A stretch of 64,000 nt of DNA from Bradyrhizobium sp. CCH5-F6 (GTDB taxonomy: Bacteria > Pseudomonadota > Alphaproteobacteria > Rhizobiales > Xanthobacteraceae), in assembly GCF_001556045.1 (NCBI RefSeq), contig NZ_LSIC01000178.1:62001-126000 (forward strand), read 5' to 3'. The position numbers and the translations under genes were made by a program. The notes beneath the pieces were generated by a model. That model was not told the DNA's origin and ran no database searches. It worked only from the letters and a program-made list of their open reading frames with translations. Shown here piece after piece: positions 24,661-33,105 of this stretch. Numbering within the stretch: position 1 is the first letter of the stretch; each line of letters starts with the position of its first letter.

Positions 24661-26222
24661 TGGTGCTTTCGATGCCCGCTTCGATCAAGGATGAAACGGC
24701 GGCCCAGGAGCGTATCTTCCAGATGCTGACCGATCATCCCGGCGTGACGCGGATCGACACGCACGGGGCATCGGTGTTCCTGGACGCAAAGCGCGCGCTG
24801 AAGATCAAGCGCGCCGTCCGGTTTCCGTTCCTCGACTATTCGACGCTCGAGAAGCGCAAGGCGGCCTGCGAGGAGGAGATCAGGATCAATCGGCCGCTGG
24901 CGCCGCAGATCTATCACGGCGTCGTGGCGATCACCGAAGAGCCGGATGGATCTCTGAAGGTCGATGGCGCCGGCCGGCCGATCGAGTATGCGGTCGACAT
25001 GTCGCGCTTCGACGAGAACAGGACGCTGGATCATCTGGCAAAGGCCGGCCCGCTGGAGGCGAAGCTCGCCTCGGCTGCCGCTGACGCAATCGTGGCGTCG
25101 CACGCGGCGGCGACACGCGCCGACGGAGAAGCCTGGGTCTCATCCGTCCCGATCCTGATCGACGGCAACAGTGACGGTCTGCGGGCCGACGGATATTTCC
25201 ACGCGGACGACATCGAGCAGCTCGGCGAGGCCTCGCACGAGGCATTTCTGCGTATTCGCTCCCTGCTCGCAGAGCGTGGCCGCCAGGGCTTCGTGCGCCG
25301 CTGCCATGGCGATCTGCATCTTGCAAACATCGTTCTGATCGATGAGCGGCCCGTGCTGTTCGATGCCATCGAGTTCGATGCGCAGATGGCAACGGTCGAC
25401 GTGCTCTACGATCTCGCGTTCACGCTGATGGACCTCTTGCATCACAATCAGCCGCGCGCGGCCAACGTGGTCCTGAACCGCTATCTCGCCGTGACGCCGG
25501 CTGGCAATCTCGACGCGCTGTCGGCCCTGCCGCTGTTCATGTCGATCCGGGCGGCGATCCGCGCCCAGGTTGCCCTGGCACGACTGAAGCGGCCGCATTC
25601 CAACAGTTCCGGCATTCTCGACCAGGCAAAGCGCTATTTCGACCTCGCCAGGACGCTGATCCACCCTCCTGCTCCGCGTCTAATTGCCGTCGGCGGGCTG
25701 TCCGGCACCGGAAAGAGTGTTCTGGCGCGCGCGCTCGCGCCGGTCGTCGCGCCGCAGCCGGGAGCCGTCGTGCTGCGCAGCGATCTCGTCCGCAAGCAAA
25801 TGTTCGGGGTCGAGGATACGCACCGCCTGCCGCCATCCGCCTATACGCCGGAGGTCACAGCCCGCGTCTACGAGACGCTGGCGCAGCACGCCCGGCGGGT
25901 GCTGGCTCAAGGCCATTCCGCGATCATCGACGGCGTATTCGCCCGCGAGGACGAACGCGACACGATCGCCGCGCTGGCACGCGAGCGCGATGTACCCTTG
26001 AACGGCTTGTTCCTGGTCGCAGACCTCGCGACCCGGCAGGCGCGGATCGGTAGCCGCCGGGGAGACGCATCGGACGCAACGCAAGAGGTTGCCGCGCTGC
26101 AAGAGCACTATAATATCGGCCATGTCGGCTGGGCGATCATCGATGCATCCGGGACACCAGAGCAGACGCTCCAGAACTGCCGGGACGCGATCGCTGAAGG
26201 GCAAGTAAGGCAATCGGATTGA
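24660..26222 (+). CDS. Bifunctional aminoglycoside-phosphotransferase-like / P-loop ATPase protein
   Basis: About 520 residues. The N-terminal two thirds resemble an APH/choline-kinase-like fold (CHGDLHLANIVLIDERPVLF, with the catalytic HGD-type motif). The C-terminal third is a P-loop kinase-like domain (GGLSGTGKSVLARALAP at about residue 345, later SRRGDASDAT). This two-domain protein is widespread in proteobacteria, but its substrate is not established. The start ATG 24660 overlaps the ADH stop by one base, and the end overlaps the CHAD gene, so the three are a tight operon. Confidence 0.85.
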   Translation: MVLSMPASIKDETAAQERIFQMLTDHPGVTRIDTHGASVFLDAKRALKIKRAVRFPFLDYSTLEKRKAACEEEIRINRPLAPQIYHGVVAITEEPDGSLKVDGAGRPIEYAVDMSRFDENRTLDHLAKAGPLEAKLASAAADAIVASHAAATRADGEAWVSSVPILIDGNSDGLRADGYFHADDIEQLGEASHEAFLRIRSLLAERGRQGFVRRCHGDLHLANIVLIDERPVLFDAIEFDAQMATVDVLYDLAFTLMDLLHHNQPRAANVVLNRYLAVTPAGNLDALSALPLFMSIRAAIRAQVALARLKRPHSNSSGILDQAKRYFDLARTLIHPPAPRLIAVGGLSGTGKSVLARALAPVVAPQPGAVVLRSDLVRKQMFGVEDTHRLPPSAYTPEVTARVYETLAQHARRVLAQGHSAIIDGVFAREDERDTIAALARERDVPLNGLFLVADLATRQARIGSRRGDASDATQEVAALQEHYNIGHVGWAIIDASGTPEQTLQNCRDAIAEGQVRQSD

Positions 26223-26233
26223 CGCGGGCAAGG

Positions 26234-27208
26234 ATGTCGCGACCCAGCGCAAGCTCGAAGGCGACCACGCAGGCCAAGCCTGCGGCGCGGCGCAATGCGC
26301 TGCCCGCCCGCCTCAGCCCCGGCATGGCCTGCGACACGGCCTTCCGGATCATCGGCCGCCGTCACCTCGACGCCGTACTCGCTCAGCACGACGGCACCTG
26401 CCGCGGCGATCCCGACGCGCTGCACCAGATCCGCATCGCACTGACGCATCTGCGAACAGCCATCCGCTTCTTCTCGCCGATGGTCGACGATGCACTGCGG
26501 CCGAATGTCTGGGCCGAATTGAAGTGGCTGAACGGCCAGCTCGGCATGGTGCGGGACCTCGACGTGGCAATCGAGCGGATCGTCGCCGAGAGTGGCGACG
26601 AACCGGCCGTGGTCGCCGAGCTTCAGCACTGGAACGAGAAGCGCGCGGAGAGCCACCGGCTGCTGGCGCGTTCGCTGCAATCAGCACGATACCGCCGTCT
26701 GGTCGAGCAGACCTCGAAGTGGATCGATAGCGGCCCCTGGTCGACCCGACGCAACAAGGAAGCCATTCGATTGCGCCACTGCACGCTCGCCGAGCACGCG
26801 ACGGAACGGCTGACCGAGTGGGAGACGAGACTGCTCAAGAATGCGCGAAAACTCCGCAAGCTCGACGTCGAGAAACGACACAAGCTGCGGCTTCTCAACA
26901 AGCGGCTGACCTATTCGGTCGAGTCGCTCGCGGATCTGTTCGCCCATGGCGCGGCGACGAAGCAGAAGTCCATCCTCAAGCAATTGCGCAAGGCACAAAG
27001 AGCACTCGGACAATTGAACGACGATGCACGAGGACAAGCGTTGGCAGCGTCCCTGAACGGCGCCGGCCGCGATGCCGCCAAGCGCTTCCTCGACCGCAAG
27101 CGTGAAAAGAAGCTGTTGCGAACCGCGTCGGTGGCCTACCGGAAATTGGACAAGGCCAAGCCCTTCCGCTCCTCGGACCTCGCGCCTGGCTCCGAGCCGG
27201 AAGTCTAG
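26234..27208 (+). CDS. CHAD domain-containing protein
   Basis: 324-residue helical protein rich in histidine, lysine and arginine. Its repeated charged helices (HHH-type CHAD pattern, e.g. DALHQIRIALTHLRTAIRFF and KRHKLRLLNKRLTYSVESLA) match the CHAD family, known to bind polyphosphate and to sit on polyphosphate/PHA-type granules in some bacteria. ATG 26234 is used; a TTG at 26219 would overlap the preceding stop. Its stop TAG shares CTAG with the stop of the convergent PHA synthase gene. Position beside phaC supports a storage-granule role, by inference. Confidence 0.87.
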   Translation: MSRPSASSKATTQAKPAARRNALPARLSPGMACDTAFRIIGRRHLDAVLAQHDGTCRGDPDALHQIRIALTHLRTAIRFFSPMVDDALRPNVWAELKWLNGQLGMVRDLDVAIERIVAESGDEPAVVAELQHWNEKRAESHRLLARSLQSARYRRLVEQTSKWIDSGPWSTRRNKEAIRLRHCTLAEHATERLTEWETRLLKNARKLRKLDVEKRHKLRLLNKRLTYSVESLADLFAHGAATKQKSILKQLRKAQRALGQLNDDARGQALAASLNGAGRDAAKRFLDRKREKKLLRTASVAYRKLDKAKPFRSSDLAPGSEPEV

Positions 27209-29058
27209 GTGTGGACGTAGTCTCCCGGCGCGTCGGGCAGGCTGGTTGCGCCGCCAAGCCCGATCTGCGGCGGATCGCAGGGCCCGCCGGAGCGCGCCGC
27301 CAGCCATTTCGTCCATTCCAGCCACCACGACCCTTCAACGCGCGGAGCCAGCTTCAGCCATTCATCGGCACCGACATAGGGCGCGTCAGCAGCCTTGGTC
27401 AGCACCTGATAGCTGTGGCCTGGCTCCTCCGGAGGCGCAACGACACCGGCATTGTGACCACCGCTGGTCAGCAGGAACGTCACGTCGGCATCGACCTGAT
27501 AGTGGATCTTGTAGACGGATCGCCATGGCGCCACGTGATCGGCGAGCGTGCCGACCACGAACATCGGCGCGTGAATATCGGAGAGCGAAATGCTGCGGCC
27601 TCCGACGAGATAGCGCCCGCCCGCCAGATCGTTGTCGAGGAACAGCTTGCGCAAATACTCCGAGTGCATGCGATACGGCAGCCGCGTGGCGTCGGCGTTC
27701 CAGGCCATCAGGTCGCTCGGCGCTGCGCTCTCGCCCATCAGATAATCGTGTGACAGCCGGGACCAGATCAGTTCGTTGGAGCGCAGTAATTGGAAAGCGC
27801 CGGCCATCTGCGTCGTGTCGAGATAGCCGCGCTGCCACATCATGTCTTCGAGGAAGGTCACCTGGCTCTCATTGATGAAGAGCGTCAGCTCTCCGGCCTC
27901 GGTGAAATCGGTCTGCGCGGCCAGAAGAGTGACGGTGCCGAGGCGGTTGTCGCCGTCGCGCTCCATCGCGGCAGCGGCGATCGACAGCAACGTACCCCCA
28001 AGACAATAGCCGAGCGCGTGGGTCTTCCGGCCCGGCATGACCAAGCCGATCATGTCCAGCGCCGCCATGACACCCAGCCTGCGGTAGTCGTCGAAGGCGA
28101 TATCCCGATCCCTCGCATCCGGGTTGCGCCAGGAGATCGCGAACACGGTGAAACCTTGCCCGGTGAGATACTTGACCAGCGAGTTCTGCGGCGACAGATC
28201 GAGGATGTAGTATTTCATGATCCAGGCCGGCACGATCAGGATCGGTTCGGGCCGCACCTGCGCGGTGGTTGGATGGTATTGAATCAGCTCGATCAGCGCG
28301 TTGCGGTAGATGACCTTGCCGGGCGAAACCGCCACCGTCTTGCCGACCGCAAACTGCCCGTCGTCCGCCAATTTCGAGTTGGAGAGCAGGCGCATCAGGT
28401 CGCTGCACCAGTTCTGCCAGCCGAAGACGAAGTTCTCCCCACCGCTCTGGAACGCCTTCTCCAGCACCTTCGGGTTGGTCGCCGCGAAATTCGACGGCGC
28501 CAGCATGTCGAGCATCTGCCGCATCGAGAACTCGACGATGGCTTCATTTGCGTGCGATACGCCGCGTACGCCCAGCGCAGCATCGCGCCACCAGCGCTCT
28601 CCGAGCAGAAACGCCTGCGCCAGCTGATTGAACGGCGCGATCTCCCATTGCGATCCCCTGAACCGGCGGTCCCGCTCCTGCGGCTGGATCACAGACCACG
28701 GCTTTTGCCCGGGCGACGCCGCGTGCGCGACAGCTTCGGCGAGCCGGCCGACGTCGCGAAGGGCGTTCCGCGAGATCTCCATCTGGCGCTGCGGCGCCGC
28801 GGCGAGATGCGAACTCCAATCGAGCCAGGCGAGCGACAAGGCCAGCGGCGAGATTCCGCCCGTGAACCGCGCCAGCATCGCGTGCAAGGCGCGATCCAGG
28901 GGATAGGGTTCTGATCCAGGCGCGGGATCGGCAGCGACCGGAATCGACTCGAGCTTTCCGGGGCTCAGAGGCGAGGCCTCGGGACCGGCGACGGGATGGG
29001 CGGGGAGAACCTGCACCGCCGGCTCTTCAGCCCGTGGAAATATCTGCACGACGCTCAT
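27205..29058 (-). CDS. phaC: Poly(3-hydroxyalkanoate) synthase (PhaC)
   Basis: 617-residue PHA polymerase that joins hydroxyacyl-CoA units into storage polyester. The lipase-like box GYCLGG carries the catalytic Cys352; the other triad members fit Asp507 (GTLADHVAPW) and His535 (TSGGHNAGV), with spacing close to class I synthases. An N-terminal PhaC_N domain precedes (SQWEIAPFNQLAQAFLLGER). The N-terminus is about 30-40 residues longer than usual. It is preceded by a TTGA-N6-TCAA box at 29125, so synthesis may rise when oxygen falls, with PHB as an electron sink. No phaA/phaB genes are nearby. Confidence 0.92.
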   Translation of the reverse strand: MSVVQIFPRAEEPAVQVLPAHPVAGPEASPLSPGKLESIPVAADPAPGSEPYPLDRALHAMLARFTGGISPLALSLAWLDWSSHLAAAPQRQMEISRNALRDVGRLAEAVAHAASPGQKPWSVIQPQERDRRFRGSQWEIAPFNQLAQAFLLGERWWRDAALGVRGVSHANEAIVEFSMRQMLDMLAPSNFAATNPKVLEKAFQSGGENFVFGWQNWCSDLMRLLSNSKLADDGQFAVGKTVAVSPGKVIYRNALIELIQYHPTTAQVRPEPILIVPAWIMKYYILDLSPQNSLVKYLTGQGFTVFAISWRNPDARDRDIAFDDYRRLGVMAALDMIGLVMPGRKTHALGYCLGGTLLSIAAAAMERDGDNRLGTVTLLAAQTDFTEAGELTLFINESQVTFLEDMMWQRGYLDTTQMAGAFQLLRSNELIWSRLSHDYLMGESAAPSDLMAWNADATRLPYRMHSEYLRKLFLDNDLAGGRYLVGGRSISLSDIHAPMFVVGTLADHVAPWRSVYKIHYQVDADVTFLLTSGGHNAGVVAPPEEPGHSYQVLTKAADAPYVGADEWLKLAPRVEGSWWLEWTKWLAARSGGPCDPPQIGLGGATSLPDAPGDYVHT

Positions 29059-29124
29059 AGCTCATGTTCCTGCGGGCTTCAGTTGGACGTGTCTTGAAGG
29101 GTATCGCGAGGCCTCAGCGCCGTG

Positions 29125-29138
29125 TTGAGCTGCATCAA
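29125..29138 (-). promoter_or_regulatory. FixK/FNR-like box (TTGAGCTGCATCAA) for phaC
   Basis: TTGA-N6-TCAA site 67 bp upstream of the phaC start. TACCCT (complement of 29098-29103) is a weak -10 candidate 31 bp from its centre. Confidence 0.6.
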
Positions 29139-29184
29139 ATCCGGATCGGATGACAAGTTCTCAATCAGGATCAACCGCGTTCGA

Positions 29185-29198
29185 TTGACTTGCGTCAA
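29185..29198 (+). promoter_or_regulatory. FixK/FNR box (TTGACTTGCGTCAA) for the CBS-BON gene
   Basis: TTGAC-N4-GTCAA palindrome 66 bp before ATG 29264, with TAGGTT at 29220-29225 about 31 bp from its centre as a -10 candidate. Confidence 0.75.
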
Positions 29199-29263
29199 AC
29201 AGCACCTCGATACCCGCGCTAGGTTTCGTGCATCGACGTTTCAACAAGCCAGCGGAGTTATCC

Positions 29264-29992
29264 ATGCGCGCCCACCAGATCATGACCCGATCGGTCATCT
29301 CGGTCACCCCCGACACCAGCATCGTCGAAGCGGCGAATATCATGCTGAAGCGGCATGTCAGCGGCCTCACCGTCGTCGACGAGACCGGCAAGCTGGTCGG
29401 TGTCGTCTCGGAAGGAGATTTCATCCGCCGCAGCGAAATCGGAACCGGACGCAAGCGCGGACGCTGGCTGCGGTTCATCCTTGGTCCCGGCACATCGGCC
29501 AGCGACTTCGTCCACGAGCACGGCCGCAAGGTCTCGGAAGTGATGACCGACTCGCCGGTGACCATCAGGGAGGATACGGCGCTTGCGGAGATCGTCGACC
29601 TCATGGAGCGGAACAACGTGAAGCGACTTCCGGTCGTGCGCGGCGACAAGGTCGTCGGGATCGTCTCCCGCGCCAACCTGTTGCAGGCGGTGGCCGGGCT
29701 CGCCCGCGAAGTTCCGGATCCGACCGCCGACGACGATCACATCCGCGGCCGCATCATCGACGCCATTGAGAAGAACGAATGGTGCCCGTTCGGGCTGAAC
29801 GTCATCGTGCGCGATGGCATCGTTCATCTCAGCGGCGTCATCAGCGAAGAGCGTGCACGGCAGGCCGCGATCGTCGCAGCAGAGAATGTCGAGGGCGTGA
29901 AGAAGGTGCACGACCATCTGTGCTGGGTCGACACCATTACCGGCGTCTATCTGAACTCGCCCGAGGACGACGAGCTCGCCAAAGCAAGCTGA
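29264..29992 (+). CDS. Double CBS domain protein with C-terminal BON domain
   Basis: 242 residues with two CBS motifs (RSVISVTPDTSIVEAANIML ... DETGKLVGVVSEGDFIRRSE, and DSPVTIREDTALAEIVDLME ... GDKVVGIVSRANLLQAV) and then a BON domain (VIVRDGIVHLSGVISEERAR). CBS pairs sense adenine nucleotides; BON domains bind membranes or partners. The protein is soluble with no signal. GGAG precedes ATG 29264. Divergent from phaC and behind a FixK/FNR box, it may be an energy-status sensor of the low-oxygen block; that role is inference. Confidence 0.87.
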   Translation: MRAHQIMTRSVISVTPDTSIVEAANIMLKRHVSGLTVVDETGKLVGVVSEGDFIRRSEIGTGRKRGRWLRFILGPGTSASDFVHEHGRKVSEVMTDSPVTIREDTALAEIVDLMERNNVKRLPVVRGDKVVGIVSRANLLQAVAGLAREVPDPTADDDHIRGRIIDAIEKNEWCPFGLNVIVRDGIVHLSGVISEERARQAAIVAAENVEGVKKVHDHLCWVDTITGVYLNSPEDDELAKAS

Positions 29993-30018
29993 TCAAGGCA
30001 AGCTGATCACGGCAGAGC

Positions 30019-30483
30019 TCAGTGCGGAACGACGGCGGTGGCTTCGATCTCGACGCGCGCCGCCTTCTCCACCAGGCGAACCACCTGAACCAGCGCCATC
30101 GCAGGATAGTGCGCTCCGAAGAGTTCGCGGTAGACCCTGCCCAGCTCCTTCAGATTGGCCAGGTACTCGTCCATGTCGACGACGTACCAGGTCAGCCGCA
30201 CCAGGTGCTCGGGCCGGGCGCCGGCCTCGGCCAGGATCGCGGCGATGTTGTCCAGGGTTTGGCGTACCTGCGCGACGAAGCCTTCAGCGAGGCGCTCCTG
30301 GGCGTCCCAGCCGATCACCCCGCCTGTGACGACGATGCGCCCCTCGGCAGCCATGCCGTTGGCGTAGCCCTTCGGCACCGGCCAGCCCGATGGCTGCAGG
30401 ACCTGCGCCTTGATGCGCGCTCCGTCCTCGGCTGCCGTCGGCAGCACCGCGAGTTGCGGGCCTTTCGGCGTCGTCACAGACAA
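30019..30483 (-). CDS. RidA family protein (enamine/imine deaminase-like)
   Basis: 154-residue RidA/YjgF-type protein (RIVVTGGVIGWDAQERLAEG, LDNIAAILAEAGARPEHLVR, MALVQVVRLVEKAARVEIEA). RidA enzymes hydrolyse reactive enamines and imines to ketones and ammonia. The C-terminal arginine/glutamate region typical of the family is present. It starts at TTG 30483 behind GAAGGA (GTG 30477 is possible), 15 bp after the aminobenzoate-CoA ligase stop. In this cluster it could remove the amino group after ring reduction of aminobenzoyl-CoA, an attractive but unproven step. Confidence 0.85.
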   Translation of the reverse strand: MSVTTPKGPQLAVLPTAAEDGARIKAQVLQPSGWPVPKGYANGMAAEGRIVVTGGVIGWDAQERLAEGFVAQVRQTLDNIAAILAEAGARPEHLVRLTWYVVDMDEYLANLKELGRVYRELFGAHYPAMALVQVVRLVEKAARVEIEATAVVPH

Positions 30484-30498
30484 TTCTCTATCCTTCTC

Positions 30499-32190
30499 TC
30501 ATTCCGCAGCGACGCCTGAGGACGTTACCGCGACCTGCGCCAGCTGCCGCAGGGCGAAGCGCTTCAGCTTGCCGGTTTCGGTCTTCGGCAGTTGCGTCAC
30601 GAACTCGATCGCGCGCGGATATTTGTAAGGCGCTATCTCGCGCTTGACGTGCTCCTGCAGCTCCACAACGAGCTGCGCGTCCGCAGTCACGCCGGGCGCG
30701 GCGATGACATAGGCCTTAACTACCATGCCGCGCGCCTCGTCCGGCGCACCGACCACGCCGCACTCGGCGACAGCCGGATGCGTGAGCAGCGCCGCTTCGA
30801 CGTCGGTCCCTGCGATGTTGTAACCGGACGACACGATCATGTCGTCAGAGCGCGACTGGTACCAGAAATAGCCGTCGCTATCCATCAGATAGGTATCGCC
30901 GGTGATGTTCCATCCGTTCTGGACGTATTTCCGCTGCCGCTCGTCGGCCAGATAACGGCACCCGGTCGGCCCGCGCACGGCGAGCCGGCCCATCGTCCCG
31001 GGCGGCACGTCGCGGCCCTCATCGTCGACGATCTTGGCTTCATAGCCCGGCACGGGCTTCCCCGTCGCGCCCGGGTGGATCTCGTCCTCGGTCGCGCTGA
31101 TGAAGATGTGCAGCATCTCGGTCGAACCGATGCCGTCCATCAGCTTGATGCCGGTGGCCTTGAGCCAGGCATCGAATGTCGGCTTGGGCAGCGTCTCGCC
31201 CGCGGAGACGCATTTGCGTAGCGAGGAGATGTCGCGGCCCGGCAGCTTGCCGATCATGGCACGGTACGCGGTCGGCGCCGTGAAGCAGACCGTGGTCTTG
31301 TGCTGCTCGATCGCCGTGAGGATGTCATCGGGCGTGGTCTTCTCCAGCACGACGAAGGAGGCGCCGATATGCATCGGAAACAGCACCCCACCGAAGCCGA
31401 AGGTGAAGGCGAGCGGGGCCGAGCCGACGAAGCGATCCTTCTGCTCGGCGCGCAGGATGTTGCGCGCGTAGCCGTCGCAGACCGCGAGCATGTCGCGGTG
31501 GAAATGCATGGTGCCCTTGGGATCTCCCGTCGTGCCCGACGTGAATGCGATCAGGCAGACGTCGTCGGCGGCAGTATCGACGGCCTTGAACTCCGGGCTT
31601 GCGTCGGCAATCAGCGCTTCGAGCGAGTCGGCCGCGCCGTTGCCCCAATACACGACCCGCCCGAGATTGGACGCCCCGGCTTTCGCCTTTTCCATCTCCT
31701 CGGAAAGCTTTCCGTCGCAGAGCGCCAGCGTGATCTCCGCCTTCTGGATCGGATAGGATAGCTCCTTCGCGCGCAACAGCGGCATCGTCGCGACGCAGAT
31801 TCCGCCCGCCTTGATCACGGCGAGATAGGTCGCAACCATCATGGGGTTGTTGGCCGAGCGCAGCAGCACGCGCCCGCCGGTCACGAGACCGAGCTTGCCG
31901 ACCAACACATTGGCAATGCGATTCACCAGCGCTTGCAACTCGCGATAGGTGTAGCTGACGGCGGGGCTGATGACGCAAGGGGCGTCGCCGTGGCCCTCTT
32001 CGACCCAGCGATCGAGAAAATAGCTGACGCAGTTCAATCGCGACGGATAGTTCAGCTCCGGCCGCGTGAAGATGAAGTCGGGCCAGAGCTCGCGCGGCGG
32101 CAGGTTCTGCCGTGCGAACGTATCGACATGGGCCGTTGCGGCATCGCCGTCATGCGAGCCCGTCACTTGAATCTTGGCGGCGTTGGCCAT
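30499..32190 (-). CDS. abmG: 2-aminobenzoate--CoA ligase-like AMP-forming ligase
   Basis: 563-residue acyl-adenylate ligase of the benzoate-CoA ligase type. Core motifs are LIAFTSGTTGDPKGTMHFHR, the DGIGSTEMLHIFIS segment, NITGDTYLMDSDGYFWYQSR and the catalytic lysine motif LPKTETGKLKRFALRQ. The aromatic-ligase features and the neighbouring aminobenzoyl-CoA monooxygenase/reductase at 36151 point to anthranilate activation, though salicylate or benzoate cannot be excluded. An operator copy (32241-32254) sits 51 bp upstream of the start, so the MarR protein at 32338 should control it. Followed directly by a RidA gene. Lysine-acetylation control by the Pat-type protein at 20356 is possible. Confidence 0.82.
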   Translation of the reverse strand: MANAAKIQVTGSHDGDAATAHVDTFARQNLPPRELWPDFIFTRPELNYPSRLNCVSYFLDRWVEEGHGDAPCVISPAVSYTYRELQALVNRIANVLVGKLGLVTGGRVLLRSANNPMMVATYLAVIKAGGICVATMPLLRAKELSYPIQKAEITLALCDGKLSEEMEKAKAGASNLGRVVYWGNGAADSLEALIADASPEFKAVDTAADDVCLIAFTSGTTGDPKGTMHFHRDMLAVCDGYARNILRAEQKDRFVGSAPLAFTFGFGGVLFPMHIGASFVVLEKTTPDDILTAIEQHKTTVCFTAPTAYRAMIGKLPGRDISSLRKCVSAGETLPKPTFDAWLKATGIKLMDGIGSTEMLHIFISATEDEIHPGATGKPVPGYEAKIVDDEGRDVPPGTMGRLAVRGPTGCRYLADERQRKYVQNGWNITGDTYLMDSDGYFWYQSRSDDMIVSSGYNIAGTDVEAALLTHPAVAECGVVGAPDEARGMVVKAYVIAAPGVTADAQLVVELQEHVKREIAPYKYPRAIEFVTQLPKTETGKLKRFALRQLAQVAVTSSGVAAE

Positions 32191-32240
32191 CGCACGCTCC
32201 TTTCAGCATGGATTGCACCCGGCAGCACGATCTGGAAACA

Positions 32241-32254
32241 TTTTAGGCTTAAAA
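32241..32254. promoter_or_regulatory. MarR operator copy 1 (TTTTAGGCTTAAAA)
   Basis: AT-rich palindrome upstream of the aminobenzoate-CoA ligase gene. It is the exact reverse complement of the core of the 38531-38556 copy. Confidence 0.75.
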
Positions 32255-32337
32255 CAATTCGGCGCAATAGCCGATTTTGGGCATCATGTGCTTTTTCCTG
32301 CGGCAAGAGGGATCGGCGACCCGTCCCTGTGGCGGGC

Positions 32338-32868
32338 TTACGACCGGCGGCGCGCGGCCGATTTCTGCGCGGACGCCTTGGTCTTGGCCAGGAGGCGCAT
32401 CAGCTCGCGGACATCCTTCGGCGTCAGATCGGCGAAAAGATCGGCAATCCAGGTTTCGTGTTCCGCAGCCATTCGGCGAAACTCGGCGCGTCCGAGCTTC
32501 GTGAGGCGGATCACCTGGACGCGGCGGTCGGTCTCCGAGGTTCGCCGATCGAGATGACCGGAGTCCACGAGGCGCTCGACCAGGCCGGTCACGTTGCCGT
32601 TCGATACCATCATGCGCTTGGAGACATCCGACAGCGTCATGCCGTCAGGGGCCTTGTCGAGCTGCGCCATCAGATCGAAACGCGGCAAGGTGACGTCGAA
32701 GCGCTGCCGCAGCCGGCCGCGAACCTCGCCCTCGATCAGGGTCGTGCAGGTCAGGAGGCGTAGCCACAGCCGAAGCTCTTCGGCGTGGTCCTCCGGCGTT
32801 TCGACGGCCTTGGTCTCGGAATCGAGCATGTTGATGCAGCCACTCGCGGCCGGCATTGGCGCCGGCAC
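32338..32868 (-). CDS. MarR family transcriptional regulator of the aromatic-CoA cluster
   Basis: 176-residue winged-helix regulator (RFDVTLPRFDLMAQLDKAPD, MTLSDVSKRMMVSNGNVTGL with the HTH, and the wing SETDRRVQVIRLTKLGRAEF). The N-terminal 14 residues may be extra, because an in-frame ATG at MLDSETK is also plausible. It lies inside the cluster between the ligase and the binding-protein gene, flanked by three copies of the same palindrome (32241, 32882, 32951). MarR proteins of aminobenzoate clusters usually repress and are released by the aryl-CoA; ligand inferred, not shown. Confidence 0.88.
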   Translation of the reverse strand: MPAPMPAASGCINMLDSETKAVETPEDHAEELRLWLRLLTCTTLIEGEVRGRLRQRFDVTLPRFDLMAQLDKAPDGMTLSDVSKRMMVSNGNVTGLVERLVDSGHLDRRTSETDRRVQVIRLTKLGRAEFRRMAAEHETWIADLFADLTPKDVRELMRLLAKTKASAQKSAARRRS

Positions 32869-32881
32869 GGATTCCCCAACG

Positions 32882-32895
32882 TTTTGAGCTTCAAG
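32882..32895. promoter_or_regulatory. MarR operator copy 2 (TTTTGAGCTTCAAG)
   Basis: Diverged copy of the same palindrome, 13 bp upstream of the marR start, suited to autorepression. Confidence 0.55.
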
Positions 32896-32950
32896 TAAAT
32901 CGGAGCCGGCTGCAAGTCCAAAGCTGCAACAATCGACCGCACGACAATTT

Positions 32951-32964
32951 CTTTAGGCTTCAAA
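32951..32964. promoter_or_regulatory. MarR operator copy 3 (CTTTAGGCTTCAAA)
   Basis: Copy of the palindrome ahead of the substrate-binding protein gene at 33106. Confidence 0.65.
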
Positions 32965-33105
32965 TAATTGGCGCGCCGCTTGCATGCGCCGCCGTTCGCA
33001 GGATGCGACGCCTCGAGCTCAGCTTGCCGCGGCTGTCATCATCGGCATAATCTTGGATTGGAGTACGTGCTTGCAGCGCAAGCCGATCGTCACGAGGGAC
33101 AGATC

